Of a DNA stretch of 64,000 bases, positions 16,380 through 25,312 are shown one piece after another (position 1 is the first letter of the stretch; each line of letters opens with the position of its first letter). Made by a program: the position numbers and the translations under genes. The stretch comes from Paraburkholderia azotifigens (GTDB lineage Bacteria > Pseudomonadota > Gammaproteobacteria > Burkholderiales > Burkholderiaceae), in contig NZ_VOQS01000003.1 of assembly GCF_007995085.1 (NCBI RefSeq), positions 248,001 through 312,000 on the forward strand, read 5' to 3'. The notes beneath the pieces were generated by a model, which had not been told where the DNA came from, made no database searches, and was given only the letters and a program-made list of their open reading frames with translations.

Positions 16380-17978
16380 ATGGACCGGTTAAAGCATGCA
16401 ATGCTTGAATATCACGAGCGCAGCAAGCATCGCGTCAGCGGCTACGCCCCTGGCCCCGGGATACTCGACTGGGCAACCCAACCGGATCCGTTCCGGGTGT
16501 TTCACGGCGCACCGCGCATTGGTCTGCCGTTAGCCGCGGATAGCCTGACTACACGCTACAACGAACTGCGCTGCGGCGCTTTGCCGCCCGCGCGCAGATT
16601 CGATCTTTCCAGTCTGGCCATCCTGTTCGAACTTTCGCTCGGCCTGTCGGCGTGGAAATCCTACGGGACCCAGCGGTGGGCACTGCGCTGCAACCCTTCG
16701 AGCGGAAATCTGCATCCGACCGAGGGCTATCTTCTGTGTCCGACTCTGCCCGGCTTGTCCGGTGGGGTCTACCATTACCTGAGCCGGGACCATTCCCTTG
16801 AATGTCGCGCTGCAGTGGATGACGAACGATGGAGCGAGGCGTTCCCGCAAAGCGGCGTCTTGGTCGGCATAAGCTCGATCCCTTGGCGCGAGGCGTGGAA
16901 ATACGGCATACGCGCCTGGCGCTACTGCCAGCACGATAGCGGCCATGTCATCGCCGCGGTGAGTTACGCCGCGGCAGCGCTTGGCTGGCAGACGCGGCTG
17001 GTGGAGGCGGCTGCGGACGACGCCGTGGCCAACCTGCTTGGATTGAACCGCGGAGAAGATTTCGCGAAGGCAGAAGCAGAGGCGCCGGATGCCTTGCTCT
17101 GGATCGGCAACCCTGCATTGCGGCCTGATCTTGAGCGCATGCTGATCGCCCTGGATAGCGCACAGTGGCACGGACGCGCGAATCAGCTGAGTCCGGGACA
17201 TGTGAAGTGGCCGGATATCGATTCGATCCATCGCGCCACGCATAAGGCCCGTACTCGCGAACCAACCTCGCCGAATCCAGAGCTGCATCCGTCGCCCGCG
17301 GCGCCCGCCCTTGATCTCAGCTTTGCCCGGATCGCGCGGCAGCGTCGCAGCGCGGTGAATTTCGACGGTACGACGTCCATCGCCAAGGCGGCGTTTTTCA
17401 GCATGCTGGCGTGCCTGTTGCCACGTCATGACACGCCGCCGTGGAATGCGCTGGTGTCTCCTGCGGCAGTGCATGCAGCGCTAATGGTGCACCGCGTGGG
17501 CGACCTGGAGCCGGGCCTGTATATGTTCGTGAGAAATCCGCGCGCGCTGCCGGATCTCAAGCGGTCTCTACGTCCAGAATGGCTCTGGCAAAAGACCGGC
17601 CCCGATCATCTGCCGCTCTATCTTCTGCTGCCTTACGATTTACGCGCCACGGCAAAGTTGATCTGCTGCCACCAGGATATCGGCGCCGATTCCTGCTTTA
17701 CGCTGGGGATGATCGCGGGATTCGGAATCGCGTTGAAACAGCCATGGCGTTATCGCCATCTGTTCTGGGAATGCGGCATTCTTGGCCAGGTGCTCTATCT
17801 CGAAGCCGAAGCCGCCGGCGTGCGCGCGACAGGGATTGGCTGCTTTTTCGATGATGAAATGCACGCACTGCTCGGCGTGGAGGATCACACCTGGCAAAGC
17901 CTGTATCACTTCACCGTCGGCCGTGCGGTAGACGATCAGCGCCTGTCCACGTGTCCACCGTATGAGGTTCAGCCTTGA
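16380..17978 (+). CDS. SagB-type nitroreductase/dehydrogenase, two-domain
   Basis: The 532-residue protein belongs to the nitroreductase superfamily branch that includes SagB/ThcOx-type FMN-dependent oxidases. The first half shows YGTQRWALRCNPSSGNLHPT, the canonical RxxPSSGxLxP FMN and substrate motif, and a second, weaker nitroreductase-like unit follows (RQRRSAVNFDGTTSI). GGGGAAC precedes the chosen ATG. No cyclodehydratase, precursor peptide or YcaO gene is adjacent, so a role in azoline oxidation is not supported by context. Homologues exist as lone genes in Burkholderiales. Confidence 0.8.
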   Translation: MDRLKHAMLEYHERSKHRVSGYAPGPGILDWATQPDPFRVFHGAPRIGLPLAADSLTTRYNELRCGALPPARRFDLSSLAILFELSLGLSAWKSYGTQRWALRCNPSSGNLHPTEGYLLCPTLPGLSGGVYHYLSRDHSLECRAAVDDERWSEAFPQSGVLVGISSIPWREAWKYGIRAWRYCQHDSGHVIAAVSYAAAALGWQTRLVEAAADDAVANLLGLNRGEDFAKAEAEAPDALLWIGNPALRPDLERMLIALDSAQWHGRANQLSPGHVKWPDIDSIHRATHKARTREPTSPNPELHPSPAAPALDLSFARIARQRRSAVNFDGTTSIAKAAFFSMLACLLPRHDTPPWNALVSPAAVHAALMVHRVGDLEPGLYMFVRNPRALPDLKRSLRPEWLWQKTGPDHLPLYLLLPYDLRATAKLICCHQDIGADSCFTLGMIAGFGIALKQPWRYRHLFWECGILGQVLYLEAEAAGVRATGIGCFFDDEMHALLGVEDHTWQSLYHFTVGRAVDDQRLSTCPPYEVQP

Positions 17979-18501
17979 AGCGACAGCCTCACGTCCCGAT
18001 CGTGGTGAGGCGGTATTTTCCCCCGAGCGCCCGGCGATTGAACGGTTGGAGCGGCCGAACTGGACATCGTCGTCAGTCAGGGGATGACGCCGGCGTTTTG
18101 GTGGGCAACGCGCTGATGTGTTTTCGCAGTCCCCCGTTCAGGCGATGCAGCAAGCTAATGACCCACGACGCGAAGTGCGGGCGTGCCCAACGATCCTGCA
18201 CGGTAAATCCTAGAGGTCAGTCATGACCTCTCCCGGCGCGGCAGTGGTACCCACCAGCGCAATCTGCTCCGTCGGCGGTCGCCGCCATCTAGTGATCAGC
18301 GCCTGCGTATAGCGGAGCAAAAGGCGCTGGACAAGCGACGGCGGTCGCCGTCCGAGCGAATTCTTCAAGGTCGCATTGTATAAACGTTTCGGAAAACTGA
18401 ACTCCAAGGATCCCCGGCAAATAAAAACGTTGGTGCCAGCCAAAGGGTATACAGTGGGGAGACGGGTCGCCCACGCGCGACCTCCAGCTTCGGAGCCCAT
18501 C
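17979..18501. other. no gene recognised
   Basis: About 520 bp without a supported gene. Plus and minus frames overlap and have no family resemblance. The right end must hold the promoter of the DUF1488 pair. Confidence 0.4.
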
Positions 18502-18693
18502 ATGCGATCACAATTCAAACCTGCTTCGGCTGCAATTGGCAGCGAGAGCGAGTATGCCGTCGAACGCAGGACGCGTGCTCATACACTCGACGCAGCGGAT
18601 GCTCTGAGAGCAGAGCAAAGACGTGTCAGTTACGCCACGATCGACTCCAACGCCAGTAAGTGGCGCTACTCGGCCGTGCGCGCGAAGAGTTGA
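18502..18693 (+). CDS. small partner protein upstream of DUF1488 (second copy)
   Basis: The 63-residue protein begins MRSQFKPASAAIGSESEYAV and ends with YATIDSNASKWRYSAVRAKS. The charged helix and the NASKWRYS end correspond to NAAKWHYV of the protein at 12830-13015. As there, the DUF1488 frame follows at once. Function unknown. Confidence 0.55.
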   Translation: MRSQFKPASAAIGSESEYAVERRTRAHTLDAADALRAEQRRVSYATIDSNASKWRYSAVRAKS

Positions 18694-18698
18694 TCGCG

Positions 18699-19050
18699 GT
18701 GCTTAAATTTCCCAACCCCAGCCGTAGCTATGATGCCTCCCGACATTGCGTGTGTTTCTGGGGGGTACGACAATTCACGCGAAATCACCTTCGTGGTCGA
18801 CGACGCCATGCTCAGAAATCTGCAATCTGACGTTGGATCCGACGAGCGGTCGGTGCCTGGTGCCTTTGACGAGTTTCATGAAAAGGTTCTCGAAATCGCA
18901 AAGAAGCAGTATGTCGGCGCTCCGCCGAATCGATATTTCGATTTCATGAGCTACAGACCTGTCGCGAGAATGCTTCCAGATCCGCCAATCCCCGGCTTCC
19001 TGGAGTGCCCTGCACACCGTCCTAACGGGGCAACGCCGCTTGGCTTCTGA
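18699..19050 (+). pseudogene. DUF1488 gene, frameshifted at a G run
   Basis: From the GTG at 18699 the frame reads LKFPNPSRSYDASRHCVCFW, then is lost. In the next frame, GYDNSREITFVVDDAML continues the same family pattern to a stop at 19050. The break falls in a run of six G at about 18764-18769; one G fewer would restore a single frame. It is either a true pseudogene or a sequencing error in a homopolymer. Confidence 0.75.
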
Positions 19051-19294
19051 CGACGATCAGGGGTGCAACCATTGCCTGTGCTGCATTTAGCGCAAGGTAG
19101 TCTGAATCGACCGTTCGTCCGGCCACGCCGGAACGTCATCCTTGGACCCGCTGAGTAGCGTCGCTGGCTGTATCGCAGTATGCAGCCGCTCGACACGGTT
19201 CGCGCGAAACAAGGAGCGTTGAATGAAGATGGCGCCTGCTATTTCCCTGGCCACCTAAAATATAAGCATGGTTCTGACCTCAAAGGAGGCTGCG
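19051..19294. other. no gene recognised
   Basis: Gene-free spacer ending in AAAGGAGG at 19282-19289, the strong ribosome-binding site of the short leader that follows. Confidence 0.35.
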
Positions 19295-19315
19295 ATGACC
19301 CAAGTCAATGATTAG
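19295..19315 (+). CDS. possible 6-residue leader peptide
   Basis: An AAGGAGG 6 nt upstream is followed by ATG, five sense codons and a stop (MTQVND). The stop overlaps the ATG of the membrane-protein gene at 19308, which has no good site of its own. Translation of the leader could therefore feed initiation of the next gene. This is inference from layout only. Confidence 0.35.
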   Translation: MTQVND

Positions 19316-19454
19316 TTTTGTAGTGGGGATCGTGGTGCTGCTATGCGTCGCGACACTCGCAACAGCGCGGTACAGGCGAGAACACAAGGACGCGCCGGTT
19401 ACCCGCTGGCTAGACGTGCATCCAATTCGCGACTGGCTGCACCACAAGCACTGA
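19308..19454 (+). CDS. 48-residue single-span membrane protein
   Basis: The protein begins MISFVVGIVVLLCVATLATA, one transmembrane helix, and continues with a basic hydrophilic tail (RYRREHKDAPVTRWLDVHPI). Its ATG overlaps the end of a tiny leader frame. No family is recognised. Small membrane proteins are also at 4943-5080 and 19559-19726. Confidence 0.55.
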   Translation: MISFVVGIVVLLCVATLATARYRREHKDAPVTRWLDVHPIRDWLHHKH

Positions 19455-19558
19455 ATGATTCGACATGATTTTTGGACGCGCTGGGGCGCGCGCGTGCTAT
19501 TTCTCTATCGTGCGGTCTGTCGCCGTATGTAAAGCGAAAACAGATTGAAAAGGATGAT

Positions 19559-19726
19559 ATGACGTATGCAATGTGGGGCATCGCGGTCGGGCTGGCGCTG
19601 ATGTTCGGCGTGTCGCTGCGGCGATACAGGCACAGCCTTCTGCGCAAGCGGGAGATCCGTTGGATGGATGAGCACCATCTATTGGACCGGCTACGCGAGC
19701 AATTGGGATTGTCGCTCCAGAGATGA
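19559..19726 (+). CDS. 55-residue single-span membrane protein
   Basis: The protein begins MTYAMWGIAVGLALMFGVSL, a transmembrane helix, then a charged amphipathic part (EIRWMDEHHLLDRLREQLGL). GGATGAT stands close before the ATG. Function unknown. Confidence 0.5.
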   Translation: MTYAMWGIAVGLALMFGVSLRRYRHSLLRKREIRWMDEHHLLDRLREQLGLSLQR

Positions 19727-19782
19727 CACGCGCTGGGCAGCTTTGCACGTTGCAAAGACTACTTTCTTAAGGAGTTGGCGAG

Positions 19783-19989
19783 ATGACCATGAATTACGCA
19801 GGCAGGTCGCACGATGAAGCTGTGGCAGCGCGGCACAGGCAGAAGCAAAAGGCACAGGAACAGGCCGGCGGCGAAATGGCGATCGAAGGGACGGAGGCCG
19901 ACGCGGAGCATAGTTGCGGCGAGCTCTCCGAGCGGGGAAAGCAGGTATGGCGAAGCGGAAGCGGGATCAACGGTGGGGGAAAGGAGTAA
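19783..19989 (+). CDS. 68-residue hydrophilic protein
   Basis: The protein starts MTMNYAGRSHDEAVAARHRQ and is rich in Gln, Glu and Gly, hence probably disordered. AAGGAG lies 10 nt before the ATG. It follows the small membrane-protein genes on the same strand. No family is recognised. Confidence 0.45.
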   Translation: MTMNYAGRSHDEAVAARHRQKQKAQEQAGGEMAIEGTEADAEHSCGELSERGKQVWRSGSGINGGGKE

Positions 19990-20222
19990 TAGGGTTTCGG
20001 TGTTCTGACGCGATGCGGGCGGAGCAATTCACTTCGCCCGCCGTCGTGAGCAGATCCATTCCGCTACTCCGGTACCATTTGACCCAATCCGTCTTCGCCG
20101 TCTTGAGAGGCGTCACTGCGGCCTCCGTTATATTGCGAGTGCTGAACCGTGATCAAGCGGGAATTCGAGCGCCTGTTACCGGATTTGAAGGCGCTGCGAC
20201 CGGGACGTAAACGCGTCGCGGT

Positions 20223-20459
20223 TCATCCCGGTGACCGTCTGGCGGTGGCCTTGCCTGATGTCAATGCGCGCTCGACTTCATCGAATACACTAAGCAGTCG
20301 GGTTACGCGCCTGTTCCCATCGGGTAGCAGACCCTGCTGCGTCGATAGCGAAGAAATGCGACGTCGCCAGTACGATAGCGCGAGCGGATTTCCGCGCACA
20401 AGTAATGGGATGATCTGTTCGAGGTGCGTCAGGTCGATTTCGAATTGGTAGCGCGACAT
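20223..20459 (-). CDS. 78-residue protein of unknown function
   Basis: The protein begins MSRYQFEIDLTHLEQIIPLL and alternates hydrophobic and charged residues like a folded helical domain (RVTRLLSVFDEVERAL). AAGGA lies 6 nt before the ATG. It is preferred to the overlapping plus-strand frame, which has poor composition. Confidence 0.45.
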   Translation of the reverse strand: MSRYQFEIDLTHLEQIIPLLVRGNPLALSYWRRRISSLSTQQGLLPDGNRRVTRLLSVFDEVERALTSGKATARRSPG

Positions 20460-20811
20460 CAGGATCCTTGCAGAAGTGATTCGGTGTCACAGATCAAGTC
20501 TGTACCGGCCGGGCTGGCATGTCTGCACGCTAAGCCGTACCGGGGCTCGGGCGGCCCGAACTTGTCACACGAGCCGCGGATGCTTCACGCGTGCGGCTTC
20601 ACGTCGAAATCCATGCCACCTCGCCTGGATCGCGATATGGCACCGTAGCCGGTCTTCTCAAACCTGCGCTAGCAGATCTGGCGTCAGAGCCTGGTTAGGA
20701 CTTTTGTACCGGAACGATGCCGCCCCACTGCGAGAGAACCGACCCTTCGCCGGTTCTTCCGCCTCCGCCGTCTCAGGGCGGAACAATATTTTCCTTATGA
20801 GTCACCGACGT
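20460..20811. other. no gene recognised
   Basis: No coding pattern can be supported on either strand. Confidence 0.35.
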
Positions 20812-21021
20812 TCAGCGTCGCAAAAAGCCGCTGCCAGCACCCAGCCATTTTCTTGCGTGCCTGACCCATTGCTTCGCTGTTCTGTGTCGAATCCCTTCGG
20901 CGGCATCTCGCTCGTTATCTTCCCGGACCACCCGCATGCCATCATCTGTCGCATTGGCCGCAGCCTCTCTCTGTCTCCGGCTTTCTGCCAGTTCTTCGGC
21001 ATTTACCTGATCGTCAATCAT
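20812..21021 (-). CDS. 69-residue charged protein
   Basis: The protein begins MIDDQVNAEELAESRRQREA and has a helical, strongly charged N-terminal half and a basic C-terminus (HRTAKQWVRHARKWLGAG). TAGGAG stands 7 nt before the ATG. No family is recognised. Confidence 0.5.
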   Translation of the reverse strand: MIDDQVNAEELAESRRQREAAANATDDGMRVVREDNERDAAEGIRHRTAKQWVRHARKWLGAGSGFLRR

Positions 21022-21184
21022 GACGCACTCCTACTATCGAACAAACCGGTTCGCCAACAGGCGGTTGGCGTCGCCCTCGATAGTCGGGACGACGCGGCAC
21101 ATCGTAAGTTCTAGTCTTGATTGGTGACGCCGGTCGTGGCGTGCGACGACATCGGTCCGCGGACATCTGCCGGACAACCGGCGT

Positions 21185-21598
21185 CTAGGGCAATTGCCCT
21201 TCGTCCCGGTTTCCAAGTTCGTGTACGGCAGCCAGCGTAAAGAACGTAGAGCGCGTCGAGTGACGCTCTTTTGCTGCAGCGTCGACTCTCTGCAGCAGAC
21301 TCTCGGGCAGACTGAATTGAACGCTCACGGCTTTCGAGGTAACCCGTGCCAGATTGATCTCGATGAACATCCAGATCCCTTTCCCATCGTCCATGTCGAG
21401 CGATTGCAACTCCGACGTACTGCAGGTGGGAGCGGGTATGAGTTGCTCGCTGCGGTCATACATCAGCTCGACAACCTCCTGTGCGTTGCGTTTCAGTTCA
21501 TCGAACGAATGGCCACGCGCAACTGCTCGGGGAAGGTCGGGAAAACTGGCGCGAAAGCCGGTATTGCCGTCCCGGTGCACATAAAGCGGATATTGCAT
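21185..21598 (-). CDS. HicB-family antitoxin, orphan
   Basis: The 137-residue protein has the HicB RNase-H-like fold (YPLYVHRDGNTGFRASFPDL and ARGHSFDELKRNAQEVVELM) followed by a ribbon-helix-helix-like C-terminus (VSVQFSLPESLLQRVDAAAK). GTGGAG 6 nt before the chosen ATG favours it over one four codons upstream. HicB normally blocks the HicA mRNA-interferase and represses its operon. No hicA is found on either side; the upstream gene at 21641 is unrelated. Confidence 0.85.
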   Translation of the reverse strand: MQYPLYVHRDGNTGFRASFPDLPRAVARGHSFDELKRNAQEVVELMYDRSEQLIPAPTCSTSELQSLDMDDGKGIWMFIEINLARVTSKAVSVQFSLPESLLQRVDAAAKERHSTRSTFFTLAAVHELGNRDEGQLP

Positions 21599-21640
21599 GA
21601 CTTGCTCCACTCAGCTGCGGGCTGACTCACATTCGGTATG

Positions 21641-21913
21641 TCATAGTTCGGTTGGCTCAACTTTGCCATCGACGATGTCTTTGCCGTATTGCATCGCGAG
21701 GTCGATGGCGTCACCTGCGGTGGTGGGACTTAACGCGTCGAACAACGTTGCATAGCGCCGTGCCTTGACTTCGCCGGACGGAATGGTGTCGATCCGTACG
21801 AACGATGAGAACTGCCTTGGTCCTTTGGCATACGGATCACGATGTAGCGGAAACACCTGGTGAGAGTACGCACGTAGCTCGTACCCTCTGTATTCGATGG
21901 TGGGAATGGTCAT
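21641..21913 (-). CDS. 90-residue protein of unknown function
   Basis: The protein begins MTIPTIEYRGYELRAYSHQV and contains GPRQFSSFVRIDTIPSGEVK and GDAIDLAMQYGKDIVDGKVE. The pattern is that of a conserved small Burkholderiales protein without known role. AGGAGC is correctly placed before the ATG. The hicB gene starts 42 nt downstream of its stop on the same strand, so they may share a transcript. Confidence 0.65.
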   Translation of the reverse strand: MTIPTIEYRGYELRAYSHQVFPLHRDPYAKGPRQFSSFVRIDTIPSGEVKARRYATLFDALSPTTAGDAIDLAMQYGKDIVDGKVEPTEL

Positions 21914-22475
21914 GATGGCACGCTCCTTAAGCGATACTGACCGTCATGAACCGATGCCTGTCCGGATGCGAAAGGGCGGTCAGGTACATCTGGATCTTTT
22001 CACCATGCGCTCAATGCCGTCGAAAAGCAAACTAAATCTTGACGTGTGAAAGCGAAGCTTGCGTCGTGCCGAGATCGCCGGGACGACCTGCTCATGCAGG
22101 GCATCGTTTTCCTGCTTGCGCGCGAGCCACGCATCCCGATCGCCTACGCAATGTCGGGCACCGCGGTACGCGGCGTCCGGGTGCCGGCACGAGCTTGACG
22201 GATTCCTGCTTCATGCCCTGAGCCCGCACCACCCAGCCGATTGCAGAGCGCATTGCGTTAAAGGCAGCGTCCACGCGAAAAAGGGACGCTGTCCAAGGTT
22301 AGTCGTTGTCTGCGTCCAGATGGCGTTCTAATGGTTATGCAGGTCTTCGCCGTACGTGCCGCAGCTGCGTTACTGCGCGGGTCAAACGCCACGCCGCCGT
22401 TTTTTTGGGAGGGCCGTTAATCGAGGGTTATCGGCCGTTCGCGAAAGCACGTCCAATGTCTCAAAATGTTTAGGG
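21914..22475. other. no gene recognised
   Basis: About 560 bp with only short, overlapping frames. It forms the junction between the small-gene island and the IS91-type element. Confidence 0.4.
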
Positions 22476-22545
22476 TTGTAGGACGCCTGCCCTGATCCAT
22501 CGACACGTCAACTCCCCCAGACGCCAGCGGGCAGGCGTCCTACAA
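22476..22545. repeat. 17-bp stem palindrome downstream of IS91 transposase
   Basis: TTGTAGGACGCCTGCCC at 22476-22492 pairs perfectly with 22529-22545 around a 36-nt loop. It lies about 280 nt after the stop of the IS91-type transposase, where the replication origin end (oriIS) of such elements is expected. Equally it could be a dispersed palindromic repeat. Confidence 0.55.
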
Positions 22546-22822
22546 GCCCCAAGGGAGGAAACCGCGGAGTGCTCCGGCATGGTCTGAACGTTTCACCGCT
22601 ATGGCGATTTGTTCGATCCCATTGAAGGCATGGTGGATATAAACGCGGGTAAATCTGCGGTTAGACACGCATGATCGCGGCGACGGCACAGCGGTGGGTT
22701 GTCATCGCGCCGACTCGGCCAGCGCCAGACTGCCTGTTTGGAACGATAGGCACAGGCGTCTGCTATTGGCTCTCGTTGCCGAAGAGCCGACAGTCGAATT
22801 GTGCATCCTGACACGATGGCGT

Positions 22823-24010
22823 TCATGCGTGGGCGCACTCGACAGGCGGTGCCCGGATAGGTCTGCTGCGTTGGAGTATGTCGATGATGATCATTGGCGA
22901 ACCGCAGTGCCGGCAAACGAAGCTTGGCGGTACTTCCACGGTGGATACGACGTTGGCACTGAGGCCGACACTGTTAGGCGCGGCGCCCAGCAACTCGCGT
23001 ATCGTCGCGAGATTCTCGCGCCGCGATGGGTTCGCGAGCAGACCGTAGTGGCGGATGCGGTGGAAGCCGCCAGGCAGCACGTGCAGCAGGAACCGGCGCA
23101 CGAACTCATCTGCCTGGAGCGTCATGGTCTTGTTGCGTGTGCGTCCGTCTACGCGGTAGTCCTTCCAGCGGAAGGTGACGCCATGTTCGTCGAGCGCGAC
23201 CAGGCGTTGGTTGGAGATCGCCACCCGGTGGGTATAGCGTGACAGATAGGCGAGCACTGCTTTGGGCCCTGCAAACGGGCGTTTGGCGTATACCACCCAC
23301 TCACATGTACGCATTGGCGCAAGCCACCCGGCAAAGGCTGCCATATCGTTGAGCTCGGCGTATTCGCCGAAGAAGCGCAACTGGCCGCGGCGATAGATCG
23401 CTTCCAGCTCCTCGAGGAAGCGTCGCCGGAACAGGCGCGAGAGCACGCGCACCGGAAGGAAGAAGCCTGGCTTGCACGCTACCCACCTGCTTCGGTCCGG
23501 CGACAGCCCACCACCGGGAACGATGCCATGCACATGGGGATGATGCGTGAGCGCGGAGCCCCAGGTATGCAGCACGAGAGTGGCACCGATCTGTGCCCCG
23601 AGATGCTTCGGATCGGCGGCGATGCTGCGCAATGTTTCGGCCGCGATATCGAACAGCAGCCCATAGATGACGGCCTTGTTGTAGTACGCAATCGCGCTGA
23701 TCGCAGCCGGCAGCGTAAAGACCACGTGGTAGTACTCGACGGGAAGAAGATCGGCCTCACGCGCTTGGAGCCACCGGCGCGCAGCGGTAGCCTGACACCT
23801 CGGACAATGTCTGTTGCGGCATGAGTTGTAGGCGATCTCGATCCTGGCGCATCCCTGGCAACGCAGCACGTGCCCTCCCAGCGCCGCGCTGCGGCACTGT
23901 TCGATCGCTGACATCACCTTCAGTTGCCCAAGGTTCAGGTGAGCGGATTGGCGCCACGCTGGACCAAGAGCGCGGAAGACATCGGCTACCTCGAGCGCGC
24001 AATGCGCCAC
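22823..24010 (-). CDS. IS91-family (HUH, Y2-type) transposase
   Basis: The 395-residue protein has the N-terminal zinc region (HVLRCQGCARIEIAYNSCRN, then RHCPRCQ), the HUH motif (HHPHVHGIVPGGGLS) and the Tyr region YLSRYTHRVAISNQRL, all typical of IS91 rolling-circle transposases. The C-terminus ends in another Cys pair (FVCRHCGSPM). It begins 9 nt after the stop of the recombinase 3' half, so the two form the usual recombinase-transposase pair. It appears intact. Confidence 0.93.
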   Translation of the reverse strand: MAHCALEVADVFRALGPAWRQSAHLNLGQLKVMSAIEQCRSAALGGHVLRCQGCARIEIAYNSCRNRHCPRCQATAARRWLQAREADLLPVEYYHVVFTLPAAISAIAYYNKAVIYGLLFDIAAETLRSIAADPKHLGAQIGATLVLHTWGSALTHHPHVHGIVPGGGLSPDRSRWVACKPGFFLPVRVLSRLFRRRFLEELEAIYRRGQLRFFGEYAELNDMAAFAGWLAPMRTCEWVVYAKRPFAGPKAVLAYLSRYTHRVAISNQRLVALDEHGVTFRWKDYRVDGRTRNKTMTLQADEFVRRFLLHVLPGGFHRIRHYGLLANPSRRENLATIRELLGAAPNSVGLSANVVSTVEVPPSFVCRHCGSPMIIIDILQRSRPIRAPPVECAHA

Positions 24011-24544
24011 GACGGCTATCTACGCAGGATCCAGACCATCGAGAGGGCTGACCACTTCACGCAGAATATCGGTGGCGACCTGGGCATAAAGCGCTGTGGT
24101 CTCGAGCTTCTTGTGCCCAAGCATGACCTGAATCACGCGGATATCGACCTTCTGTTCCAGTAGGTGGGTGGCAAAGCTATGGCGCAAGGTGTGCATGGAC
24201 ACACGCTTGTCGATTCCAGCGGCCTCGGCGGCCGCATGGACCACCCGATTGAGTTGACGGGTGCTGAGCGATTCAATCGGATTGAGCCCGGGAAACAGCC
24301 AGCCGCCGTCGAGCATCTTGCCCTGGGCCCGGGCCACTCGCCACCAGACCCGCAGGCGCTCAAGCAGCACCGGGGACAGCATCGCGTAGCGGTCCTTCTG
24401 ACCTTTACCCTGTTCAACGCGCAGCGTCATGCGCTGGCTGTCTGCGTAATTCGTGGAAGCTGGACACGCGTTTCGCGTGAAGGTGGACGGCTGATTCGCG
24501 CGAAGCTGGACAGTCGGAGCGCAGCGACGCGGGGTTTCCGATTT

Positions 24545-25303
24545 TTACTCTGATCGGGGTTTGTCGGTCAAACTCTTTTTGTGTTTGCGCATCGACTCGC
24601 CGCTGAGATTGACGCGATAGGTGTTGTGCACGAGTCGATCGAGAATGGCGTCGGCGAGCGTCGGATCCCCGAGTACCGCGTGCCAGTTCTCAATTGGAAT
24701 CTGACTTGTCACAAGCGTCGAACGGTGGCCGTGACGATCATCAAGAATCTCCAGCAGGTCGCGCACGGCGCCGTCGCTCATGGGCGCCATCGCGAAGTCA
24801 TCCATCAGCAGGACGTCCGTCTTTGCCCACTGCGCCAGCAGGCGTGCGTAGCGGCCACTACCGTGGGCAATGGCAAGATCCTCGTTCAACCGGGGCATTT
24901 TCAGATACAGCGTTGAGAAGCCCTGACGGCATGCCTGGTTGGCCAGTGCACAAGACAGCCAGGTCTTGCCAAGACCGGTGGCGCCTATGATCACCGTGCT
25001 GTTGCGCTCGCGAATCCAGTTGCACGTCAGCAGCTGGCCGATGAGACTGCGGTCGAGTCCCCGTGCCGAGCGGTAGTCGATGTCCTCGGGCACGGCATCG
25101 GGGAACTTCAGTTTTGCGCGGCGTAGCCGCGCCGTCGTCTGCCGTGATTCGCGCACGCTGGACTCTCGCTCAACAAGCAGACCCAGTCGTTCCTCGAAGC
25201 TCATTGCTTCGATGTCGGCGAGTCCCTGCTGCTCGGTGAGCGCGGCGGCCATGCCGCTCAGGCGTAGCTCGTGCAGCTTCTCGATGGTCGGATGTCTGAG
25301 CAT
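24545..25303 (-). CDS. istB: IS21-family helper ATPase IstB
   Basis: The 252-residue AAA+ protein of the IstB/DnaC type has Walker A (VIIGATGLGKTWLSCALANQ) and Walker B (DVLLMDDFAMAPMSD). The N-terminal domain (EKLHELRLSGMAAALTEQQG) is typical. It remodels target DNA and recruits IstA. It starts 9 nt after the istA stop; the length is normal and it appears intact. Confidence 0.95.
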   Translation of the reverse strand: MLRHPTIEKLHELRLSGMAAALTEQQGLADIEAMSFEERLGLLVERESSVRESRQTTARLRRAKLKFPDAVPEDIDYRSARGLDRSLIGQLLTCNWIRERNSTVIIGATGLGKTWLSCALANQACRQGFSTLYLKMPRLNEDLAIAHGSGRYARLLAQWAKTDVLLMDDFAMAPMSDGAVRDLLEILDDRHGHRSTLVTSQIPIENWHAVLGDPTLADAILDRLVHNTYRVNLSGESMRKHKKSLTDKPRSE

Positions 25304-25312
25304 ATTTCTCCT

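Noticed and set aside
20149..20451. 100-residue plus-strand frame
   Set aside because: The overlapping minus-strand frame has a binding site and a more protein-like composition.
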